A stretch of 64,000 nucleotides of DNA from Ilyonectria destructans. Taxonomy: Eukaryota > Ascomycota > Sordariomycetes > Hypocreales > Nectriaceae. Below are positions 55,433 through 64,000 of this stretch, piece by piece; positions within the stretch are counted from its first letter, which is position 1, and each line of letters starts with the position of its first letter. The stretch lies in assembly GCA_020740775.1 (NCBI GenBank), contig JAHEWK010000011.1, forward strand, positions 930,001 through 994,000, read 5' to 3'. A program made the translations under genes and the position numbers. The notes under the pieces were generated by a model that saw nothing but the letters and a program-made list of their open reading frames with translations, was not told the DNA's origin and did not search any database.

Positions 55433-57264
55433 TTACACCTCATTGGAAGGATACTGGATCGTTTCCAGTGGTATGAACTCCTCCTTGATAGACCGAACAC
55501 TGACAAATCGCTGCAGATGAGCCATTGTACCCGTCTTATCGTTGGTACCAGAGTCACGGCTGCCTCCAAACGGTTGCTGAGCCACAATCGAGCCGGTACA
55601 CTTAGTGTTGAGGTAGAGCATACCGGCAGCGTGCTTCAAGATAGTCTGCGCCGTTCGAGAGGCGTAGGGGTCAGTGGCATAGACACTGCCGGTCAGAGCA
55701 TACCGAGAGGTGCTATCAATAGTCTTTAATGTTTCCTCCCACTTATTATCCGGGAAAACGTAGATTCCGAGGATAGGCCCAAACAGTTCCCGAGACATAA
55801 TGTCATGTCGTGGGTTGGTTGTTTCATAGATAGTTGGGTGGACGAAGTAGCCCTCCTCCTTCGAGGCTTTGCCTCCCACCACCAACTCCAGTTCGGGATC
55901 AGTCTTCGCATCTTCAATGACCTGATTCAGTTTGTCAAAAGATCTCTCGTGGATAACTGGAGTGATAAAATTTTCGTAATTTTCAACATTGCCGACCTTC
56001 AGCTCAGCAACCTCGTCTTGCAGATGCTTCTTGAACTCGGGCCAAACGGATTCAGCGACGTAAACCCTGGAGTTCGCAGAGCACTTTTGGCCCTGGTACT
56101 CAAAGGAACCTCGAATGGTATTGAGAGCAGCACTCTTGATGTCGGCAGATGAATGAACAACTCCCCAGTTCTTGCCACCAGTCTCACCGACGACTCTGGG
56201 GTATGAATTGTAGATGCCATCGCCGATTCCGTTTCCAATTTTCTTTTGCACACCCTTGAAAACTTGGGTAGACCCAATGAAAGACAAGGCGCCAAACTCG
56301 GGCCTTTTGAGGACTGTGTCGGTAACCTCCTCGGCGTCGCCAGGAATGAATTGGATGACGTCCTTCGGAAGACCTGCCTCGAGCAGAATCTGATACAGTA
56401 GCCAGCTAGAGTGAAGAGCCGAATCGGAAGGTTTCCAAATGACCACGTTGCCCAAAAGAGCGGCAGGACCAACGAGGGTGGCGCCAAGCGCGGTGAAGTT
56501 GAATGGCGCGATCGCGTAGACAAAGCCTTCCAGCGGGCGGTACTCCATCTTGTTCCATTGTCCAGAGGGCTGAACCTTGGGCTGTTGCGCAAACAATGAC
56601 CAAGCCTCTTGGATATAGTACCGGAAAAAGTCCACCGTCTCGCTGGGTGCTTCAATCTCTGCCTGCCAGATGTTCTTGCCCTGGCCTAACATAGTGGCCG
56701 CGACGATATCAGAGCGGTACTTTCCAGCGATCAACTCTGAGGCACGCAGAAAAATGGCAGCTCGGTCCTCGAAAGGCATGGCCTCCCAGGCGGGTTTCGC
56801 CTTCAGGGCAGCATCGATAGCTGCGTTGACATGGTCGGGGGTGGCGATAGCATATTCTGCGACGATCTCCTTGTGGAAGGACGGGTTCTCTTGCTTCCTT
56901 GTTTGTTCCGTTTTTACCTGATGACTGGGTGAGTGAAAGAGTGTTCAAGAAGATTATGGTACATACTGTTGCACCGCTGATGGAAATAGGAATGTTGAGA
57001 GGGAAAGCGCTCTTCATCCTCTTGATGGTCTTTGTCAACTCGGCCCTCTCGGGCGAACCTTTCGCATAATCAAGCTGGAGTTCTGCAGTTAGCATAATCT
57101 CAAGGAGGTGACAATTTATTCACGGGTCATACAAATTTCTCATTTTCGAACTTAGGAGGATGGAGGCTGAGACATCGTCGCAGAGCGGGAGTTGCGGTGC
57201 TGCGACGACTTGCGGCATTCAAGTCCGCCAGCTGGACCCGTCGGACAAATCGAGACCTCTGCAT
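55433..57264 (-). CDS. Delta-1-pyrroline-5-carboxylate dehydrogenase, mitochondrial (proline catabolism)
   Basis: Second enzyme of proline use: oxidises P5C/glutamate semialdehyde to glutamate with NAD+ in the matrix. Exons 57264-57133, 57074-56967 and 56917-55433 give 574 residues, normal for eukaryotic P5CDH. The first exon is a basic, Arg-rich transit peptide (MQRSRFVRRVQ). ALDH features: FNFTALGATLVGPAALLGN, IWKPSDSALHSSW, FIGSTQVFKGV, catalytic Glu in VGETGGKN, catalytic Cys in YQGQKCSANSR, and QQPFGGSRDSGTNDKTGT near the end. Intron 1 has two candidate acceptors; only the second (ACTCCAG, ending at 57075) keeps frame. It is divergent from proline dehydrogenase, like prnC and prnD of Aspergillus (PUT2/PUT1 in yeast), which suggests shared induction by proline. 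Confidence 0.95.
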
Positions 57265-57830
57265 GATGGAAATTGGAAAAACGACTCGATGAATAGAATC
57301 AAAGATAAATTGCTGAGTGAGTATCTGTCGAATCAAGTCGGCTTTGAGCAGATCAAGAGTGCCTCTTATGGTAGCGAATCGGCAGCAGAACGGAAGCGGC
57401 TTCCGACAGTCGGTATCTCTCCTCCGACCAGCGCTGCGATGCAACCACCCCCTTTGGTCGTCCCGATAGTAGCCTATCCAAACATCTTCAACGCCACGGA
57501 ATTTGCTTCGACTATTGGCTCATTTCCGTACTGATTGTCGCGCAGGTCGTCATGACTGCATGGACCTGCTCTTGTGACCTCGCTGCGCGTCCCCGCCCGC
57601 CGCCACCTTACCTGAATGGTAATTTTAGCTCAAGCCGAACAACGATAACAACATCGGGATGCAATCCCGTACTACGTCGCCTATCGTCGGAGGTTTGTTC
57701 TGGGTGTTGCGAAGTGAGGGGGTCATCAAATAGGGCTGGTGGCTCATATGGGTGAAGTATATCATCGGTTGGTCTCCTTTATCGTGACAGCGAACAATCA
57801 TACTTCCATACCAAAGCCATCCGCCCCAGA
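57265..57830. promoter_or_regulatory. Bidirectional promoter between P5C dehydrogenase and proline dehydrogenase
   Basis: 566 bp between divergent starts. It contains CGG-rich spots that could bind a Zn2Cys6 factor such as the one encoded at 61339, but I cannot define the site. Co-regulation by proline is expected from the prn system. Confidence 0.5.
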
Positions 57831-59266
57831 ATGTTGTTCCAGAGTCCAATTCACAGCCGCCAAAAACTTCTTCCCCTCGTGTCCCATCTCTTTGGGCAGC
57901 AACAGGGGAGAAGGCTACTCAGTCATGCCTCTATCAAATCCGCTCCGGTAGTGGTGGAGGAGCAGACGGCGCTCTCCAAACTACCGGCCAAAACCCTACT
58001 GCGCTCTGCTATTTTGACCACCGTTATGTCAAAACCCTGGCTACTTCGACCTTCTTTAGTCATCATGGAGCTCGTCGTCAACTCAAAGTCTGCGCTCCTG
58101 AATGCGGACAAAAACCCTGCTCTGAATCGGTTGCTACGGTGGGCTGTCTACAACCACTTCTGCGCGGGCACAAATTCCAAAGAGAGTTTAGACGCAGTGA
58201 AGAATACAAAGAAGCTAGGGTACCACGGTGTTATTCTCGGATATGCTAGGGAGGTTGTGCTAGATCCAGTGGAGGCACTCCACCACACCCCCTCCGACGG
58301 CGCCAAGTATGGGCAAAAGCACTACGAGGTAGTTGATGAGTGGAAAATGGGAAACGTGGAGACTTTGGACATGCTTGATGCTGGCGACTTCCTGGCAGTG
58401 AAGTGAGTTAGCACCTAGTTTCCTCGTCGGATCAATCAAGCTAACAATGAGGTAGACTGACTGGTGCCGGTCAAATCGCTCTGGATGCTCTGCAAGATAA
58501 GCAACCAATGCCCGAGTATCTTGAGAAAGCTGTGGATGAGATTTGCGAGGAGGCGAGAAAAAGAGGATGCCGATTGTGGTTCGACGCTGAGCAACAGGCC
58601 CTACAGCCTACGCTTGATGAGTGGGCCATTGCAACAATGCGCAAACATAACCGAGGAGGCAAAGATTTGATGTACAACACGATCCAGGGTTATCTTAAAG
58701 GATCCAGAGCCAACGCTGAGCGACACTTAACACTGGCGGCCCAGGAAGGATTTACCGTGGCTGTCAAGCTTGTTCGAGGAGCTTACATCGAAAACGAAAT
58801 ACGGTCTCTGATCCACGACACAAAGGAGGACACCGATCGATGTTATGATGACATTGCTGACATGTTCATCTCTCGGAGGATGCCGGAAGGGGCGAAGCAC
58901 CTTGACTTCCCCAGTGCTACCCTATTTTTGGGTACCCACAACGCTGCGAGTGCAGAAAAGGCCATTCAAACTCACAAGCAGAGGGTGCTGGCTGGTCTTC
59001 CTCTAACACCTCTAGAGTGCGGTCAAATCTTGGGAATGGCGGATGAACTCAGTTGCAAGTTGCTTCAGGATCACGAGAAGGATGCTGCCGATTCTAGGAT
59101 TGGAGGGAAATCACCTCGAATACTGAAGGCCTTCATTTGGGGTTCAGTTGGAGAGTGTATGGGATATCTGTATCGCCGGACGGTGGAGAATCGTGGGGCT
59201 GTAGAGCGAACTCAGCACATGGCGGAGGCAATGCGGAAAGAAGTGCGCCGCAGAATTTTCGGGTAG
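57831..59266 (+). CDS. Proline dehydrogenase (proline oxidase), mitochondrial
   Basis: First enzyme of proline catabolism: FAD-dependent oxidation of L-proline to P5C at the inner mitochondrial membrane. Exons 57831-58402 and 58456-59266 give 460 residues. The N-terminus (MLFQSPIHSRQKLLPLVSHL) is a likely transit peptide. The TIM-barrel domain shows RLWFDAEQQALQP, MYNTIQGYLKGSRANAERHL, VAVKLVRGAYIENEIRS, FLGTHNAASAEKAI, GQILGMADELSCKL and a C-terminal GECMGYLYRRTVENRGAVER, which holds the substrate-binding RRxxEN pattern (YLYRRTVEN). The set is complete, so an active enzyme is expected. It is paired head to head with P5C dehydrogenase. Confidence 0.95.
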
Positions 59267-59833
59267 ATCGGGTTATAAACCAAGAACATGTTATAAACTT
59301 TCAGATTTTCTGTCTTACAGTAGCTAGCATTACATGTATCAATGAAATCACAGCCGCACGGTCTAACTGTCAAACTACCCCTGTCATTCCCCCGTCACTC
59401 TAGTTAGTGGAGGAAATAGCATACGTACGAACGGATATTTCAAGGATTCTCTGCAACCAACACTGCCTTACCTGGTAATAAAGTCCCGTCATATTTTATC
59501 TCCTTCTAATAAGAGACTCTCACATTTACTCAACACGTAGAGTCGCGTGCGAGGATACAGCAATAGGAGTCGCCAAAAGTTCATATACATGGCATGTCGT
59601 GAACCAGAAACGCTCAGCAATATCGTAGGCGTGCCAGACGGACGGCATTCAATGTTTTCACTTGACTGGGGTGTGTTGCTTCAATGGCCGTACTTTCGTC
59701 CCATTCGTAAAAGTTAGGGAGTAGAGAAAAGACATGGATGGAATTGCCACTCCCACCGGAGTATCTAGGATGCAAGACAGATATAGATTCATAACGAGAT
59801 TCTAATTTATTACACTGGGGGAACCAATAGTCC
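59267..59833. other. Convergent intergenic region
   Basis: Between the 3' ends of proline dehydrogenase and the FMN-binding protein gene. Nothing else seen. Confidence 0.4.
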
Positions 59834-60928
59834 TTACTGCTTCGACTTCTCTTCTAGCTTGGTAAGAAGCTCACTTTTGGGTTGTTCATCGACCCACCGC
59901 ATTCGGGGCAGCTCAAATGTCGAGGTAATACGACCATAAGACATGCCACCTAATTGCGCAATCGGTCGCAACTTTTCGAGGTCAATGTGACTAAAGTCCT
60001 CGTTGGCCGCATCTTCTTGAACCCAGAACCGTGTTGCCTCGAGTAGGACTATCGCAGCACTGCTCATCCCAGATTGGTGGGGGGCGAACTCCTTGATATC
60101 CACAACCTTGCCCTCGATGGAAAAGACCGACTCTTGAACTCGAGATGGCTTGACAGTTGTTGTGGGGGCCTCGTGAAGACCAGTGACATCCCACTCGGAC
60201 AGTCCATAAGGTGCATCAATGGAGGAAGCGCTCACAGCCTCGATCATATTTTCAGAAACCGTATTGATAACGCATTCGCCAGTGTCTTTCAGATTTTGGT
60301 AGGTATCTTTGATGGCCCCAAATCTCGATGAGAAACTGACGATAAACATGGGCGGGTCATGATCAACAAGTTGAAAGTAGCTGAAGGGTGCGAGATTCTT
60401 CGTCTTGCCATCTGCGGAAAGTGTACTGATGAATCCCACCGGGCGTGGGGCGATTCCAGAAACCAAAAGTCTATAATTTTGAGTAACGGATCGATCTGAA
60501 GAATAAGGATCGATTTCCTTGTGAACTTTCTGTGTCAGGTCTGTGGCGGAAGGCGACTTGCTCCGGACGCCGTGACCAAAGGACCAGGTTGAGTCGGGCG
60601 ACTTGGTGACTTCAATTGGGGGGTTGGAATGATCGAAGTCCGGTCGCCTGGCGATGGTCTCTTCGAAGTTGTCGAACGTTTGTACAGCTGAGAACCCATT
60701 TGTTGTCTTTGCCGGGCTGGGAGCCAACGCTTCTGCGGCGGAGGAATTCATTCGCAGGGTTGCTGGGAGCGCCCTTGACACCACAGATGCTTGTCCGCGG
60801 AGTGTATTCAATTGCCTATGACATTATTGTTAAGATAACCACCTTAGAAACCATGGGGACCTAAATAATTGGGATGTCGCATACCTCAGGGCAATTAGTG
60901 AGCGAGATGCGGTGGCTCTGATGGCCAT
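59834..60928 (-). CDS. Flavin reductase-like (FMN-binding split-barrel) protein, probably mitochondrial
   Basis: Exons 60928-60885 and 60815-59834 give 341 residues. The first 45 residues are Arg/Ser/Ala-rich without acidic residues (MAIRATASRSLIALRQLNTL), a likely mitochondrial presequence. The domain at about 110-290 has NYRLLVSGIAPRPVGFISTL, KNLAPFSYFQLVDHDPPMF and TGECVINTVSENMIEAV, the blocks of the flavin reductase/DIM6-type FMN-binding family. These proteins bind FMN and reduce it, or act as flavoprotein oxidoreductases on unknown substrates. It lies between proline dehydrogenase and a Zn2Cys6 factor, which may place it in proline metabolism, but that is inference. Confidence 0.82.
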
Positions 60929-61338
60929 TGTCAGATCTGGCCGGGGAGGTTCAATTCCTTGGAATGAATCGTAATATTACGGGTTAAAACACGTGTTCCC
61001 GGGTTTCTTTTTCGATGTACCATAAATGGCCCTGTCATCAAGGGATATTTATTGATTGTTTGCGAACCCCAGAAAATGTGTTGCTGAATGATAAGAAAAT
61101 GCAAACCCCACCGGATTTCGAAGCCGATCTCGCGCGATTGCGCCCACTGACTCGCAAACGTCGGGTGCACCACCCGACTGACAAATCACTCTCCGCCGAT
61201 AAGCGCGATCATTTTGAGAAGCCGAAAGCGTACAGAGTTACTTATAATCGGAACCATCCCCCGACCCCATTCCCCGACCGACCCACGACAATCCAGAAAC
61301 ACACTGCGAGATCCAGTCGCCTATTCACAGTTCCCAAG
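60929..61338. promoter_or_regulatory. Divergent promoter between the FMN protein and the Zn2Cys6 factor
   Basis: 410 bp between two divergent starts. I see no TATA box. A CGGGTGCACCACCCG near-palindrome at 61162-61176 has the CGG..CCG layout used by Zn2Cys6 dimers and could be an autoregulatory site. Confidence 0.5.
61162..61176. promoter_or_regulatory. CGGGTGCACCACCCG, candidate Zn2Cys6 inverted-repeat site
   Basis: Outer CGGGTG and CACCCG arms are inverted repeats. Zn2Cys6 homodimers often bind CGG-N-CCG. The position just upstream of the factor's own ATG suggests autoregulation. This is inference from pattern only. Confidence 0.35.
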
Positions 61339-63930
61339 ATGCCGAATAACCTACAGCGGTCCAAAATCGGCAAGAAATGCCCGAAAGCGTGCGTATCTAC
61401 TAGCATTCCTGTCTCCACTTCTGTGGCGTTCTTCAAGCCCTGACCGTTGTTGTAGCTGTAATCGATGCCGGTCCATGAAGGTCAAGTGCTCCGGCTCTCA
61501 GCCATGCACAAGATGCGATCGTAAGCATGTAACATGTCAATTTCCTGCCACGGACAAACGAGTCTCGGTCCCAGAGAGGTATGTGGCATGTCATCTTTCA
61601 TCTTTCGACTTTCCCCACCCCGCTCCTAAACCGCGTCTAACCTGCATCTCTACCAACAACAGCTATCTGCGAGCCTTGGAAGGCCGCCAAGACGGCAGTG
61701 CCTCGGACCCCTTCTTGGAGAATGAGACATGGTCAAGCCGTCAAATTCGCTCCAGAAACCCGAATGTTGGGGCCCGGGTTGTCGATGCCGACGAGGACTC
61801 AATGACATCCGTACGAGGTGAGATGGTAGACCCAGGTAAGACAATCCAATCAATTCAACAGCCTGTTCTTACTGACACATACCAGTCTTGACACCAGGGA
61901 CGTCCCAGGAACACCAATCCGAACACGTCCATGCGGGGAGTGTTATGGAGCCGGCCCTTAGCAGAGTGGAGCCGGCCTTTCAGCAGAATCCCCTCGTGGA
62001 CAATGACTACACATTTGCATTTGCACAAGAAAATGGGAAATATTGTAAGTGTCATGAGTCATCTTACACTAGAATGTTCACTCATGCTTGCCAGGGTACA
62101 TGGGCCCGTCATCATCTTGGGCCTTCTGTCGTCGTGTACTCTCACTCGTCGGGAAGCATCTTCCTGATGCCGGCTGCGAACCAGCCCCGTGGCATCTTGA
62201 CGGAGTCGCTTTTAAGATGCAAAGGCGACCCCTCGGCCCTGATGAAGCCCCTGATGTTTCAAATCTACCACCTTCAGATTATGCCCTTTTCTTGGTCAAA
62301 ACAGCCACCTTTTATCTGGGTCCACTGGCCAACATCATTGATGAGCAATCTTTCCTCCGCAACATGAAAGAGTTGTACAAGGATGCGCCCACCAAAGCAA
62401 AGAGATGTAGACACTGGTTCGCCCAATTCTTGCTCATGTTGGCATTTGGAAAGGCCTTCTTGGGTAACGGAGGCAAGAGTGATAAGCCACCCGGTTATAA
62501 TTATGCGGCTCGAGCCATGTCACTACTTCCAGATCTGGCGGCAATTGACAATGATCCTGTTGTCGCAGCTCAGGCGTTAACTTTAGCGGCCATTTACTTT
62601 CAATCCGTTGATATGAGGGTGCCTGCCTTCCAACATGTGAGTGTTGACCTGATTCAGTGATCATACATCTGCTTACATGATGCCTCTATAGATTGGACAG
62701 GCTCTACGTATATGTGTTCTTGCTGGGATGCATCGACACATGCGAGAGGACGTTGTTGGCGTCGAACTGTCCAGACGATGTCACATCGTATTTTGGATCG
62801 TCTACATGTTGGACCTCGACTGGGCGGCACTCATTGGGGCAACGAGTTCTATTCGAGACGAAGACATCACCACGAAGCTTCCATCTGAGATGGATGACTC
62901 TCTCAATGCATTGACTATGACTCTCCATGTTAGACTCTCCCGCTTGACAACTCGAGTCTTGACAAGTGAGTTCGGCGTGTTCTAACCCTTCGCTACTTTG
63001 AACGTCGCTCATCATATTCCACAGCCGTCTATGGTGTAGGAAAGAATTATGATGGCACACTCATCACAGATACTCAGTCGATTTTGAGGAATCTTGCGGA
63101 ACTATCTCGAGATTTGAATGGTCTAATCAGCACGTACTTTCAAGACTCCATCAGCAAAGCTTCACGCACTGCGACTCGTTTAATCCTGGGTTATCATCAC
63201 GTGAGTTAAATATTATGAGTATATCGACGATTCAAATCTAACATTATCCAGTGTGTGGTTCTTACAACCAGACCGCAAATCATGTGCGCACTGCACATGC
63301 ATATAGAGCAGGCTACAACACAAGTCTCTCGGGGAATCAATCTTTCGCCACCTGTCGCGTCACTTATACGGTCATGCGTTGACTCGGCCCAGACGGTTTT
63401 AAGCACTCTCCGGGCGTTAGCTGACGAAGATCTATTGGGTAAGTTTTTCTACTCTCCTCATAATAGGAAGTCGCTAACTGTAATGTCTTCGTCTAGAATC
63501 TTTTCTACCCTTCCAAGTCGAATACGCGTCTTCTTCCGCCTTCCTGCTTCATCTTATCACCGTTATCTGCCCATACCTTCTCCACGGCCATACCTGGCGT
63601 GAAGATATCAACTACATACTCGACACCATGATCTCAAAAGGCAGCTTGGTGGCGCCTCTCAGAAAGGTAGAACTAAGCCAACTAGAACAAAAGCTATCTT
63701 CTTTCACTCCAGCAAGTGAACTACCTGAGATACAAGAACCTTCAACCATGGAAGATGAGTTACAGCACCAGGTACAAGGAGAGCAAGAGCACGAGGATCA
63801 TGCGATTATTGATGAGACTGGATGGGATCACTTTGCGGCTAATGCAATGGCCGGGTTATCACCACGGGAACTTCTTGATCTGGCAGAACAGCTCGACGTG
63901 GATTGCCTTTTATATCCTCCAGAAATGTAG
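61339..63930 (+). CDS. Zn2Cys6 transcription factor, candidate regulator of the proline genes
   Basis: Nine exons (61339-61388, 61456-61578, 61663-61835, 61886-62044, 62095-62636, 62692-62965, 63025-63200, 63252-63438, 63497-63930) give 705 residues. The first intron splits the zinc cluster, which reads ACNRCRSMKVKCSG then QPCTRCDRKHVTCQF (C-x2-C-x6-C-x5-C-x2-C-x6-C). A coiled-coil start SYLRALEGR follows. The fungal-specific middle homology region spans about 180-450 (YMGPSSSWAFCRRVL, ALTLAAIYFQSVDMR, LDLDWAALIGATSSI). The acidic C-terminus (EDELQHQVQGEQEHEDH, ELLDLAEQLDVD) could activate transcription. PrnA of Aspergillus is a Zn2Cys6 activator next to the proline genes; the location here suggests an equivalent role, but identity with PrnA is not shown. 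Confidence 0.88.
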
Positions 63931-64000
63931 TAACCTTGATTTCCCTCGGAAACATTCCACATCCACCTTCTTAGTGCACAAAATATGCGACCTTCCCTCC

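Overview
The window is nuclear DNA of a filamentous ascomycete (Pezizomycotina, most likely a sordariomycete). The evidence is dense genes with 45-80 nt GT-AG introns and CTAAC-type branch sites, fungal-only families (HET, fungal STAND proteins, UstYa, WSC, LaeA-like methyltransferases, Zn2Cys6 factors) and close matches to ascomycete housekeeping proteins. The genus cannot be fixed from the sequence alone. Spliced models below were built by hand, and reading frame was checked across every junction. LAYOUT: 0-9.2 kb is conserved core: the 3' end of a possible Pal1-family gene, CFT1 (cleavage/polyadenylation factor), an LMBD1-type lysosomal cobalamin transporter, and an ANCHR-like B-box protein. 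9.9-31 kb is accessory: a HET-domain gene broken by an in-frame TAG, a small secreted Cys protein, a LaeA-like methyltransferase with nine exons (one GC-AG intron), a STAND/NLR protein with kinesin-light-chain TPRs, a secreted repeat precursor with nine Lys-Arg sites divergent from a UstYa-family oxidase, a spherulin-4-like secreted protein, a second HET gene, and a secreted WSC protein. 32.5-40.5 kb holds a GAF hybrid histidine kinase, a sugar transporter and a short NADH-cytochrome b5 reductase. 40.85-41.41 kb holds three tandem tRNA-Phe(GAA) genes. 42.6-53.7 kb is again unusual: a membrane protein gene with an internal TGA, a fusion of a chymotrypsin-like domain with a PNGase-like domain lacking two catalytic residues, an ArgRS paralogue with altered signature motifs, a CorA-like hypothetical, and a small Zn-ribbon protein. 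55.4-63.9 kb is a proline-catabolism neighbourhood: P5C dehydrogenase divergent from proline dehydrogenase, then an FMN-binding protein divergent from a Zn2Cys6 factor. HIGHLIGHTS: (1) Each tRNA-Phe gene is interrupted in the D-loop by a 54-55 nt insert with GTATGT/GTACGT start, CTAAC and CAG end, i.e. it looks like a spliceosomal intron inside a Pol III gene; removal gives the same 73-nt canonical tRNA-Phe in all three. (2) The repeat precursor plus UstYa pair looks like a fungal RiPP / Kex2-processed peptide locus with Asn/Ala spacers, an invariant RHHQGQ block and one Cys per unit, unlike the Tyr-containing cores of known dikaritins. No database search was possible, so novelty is stated as inference.
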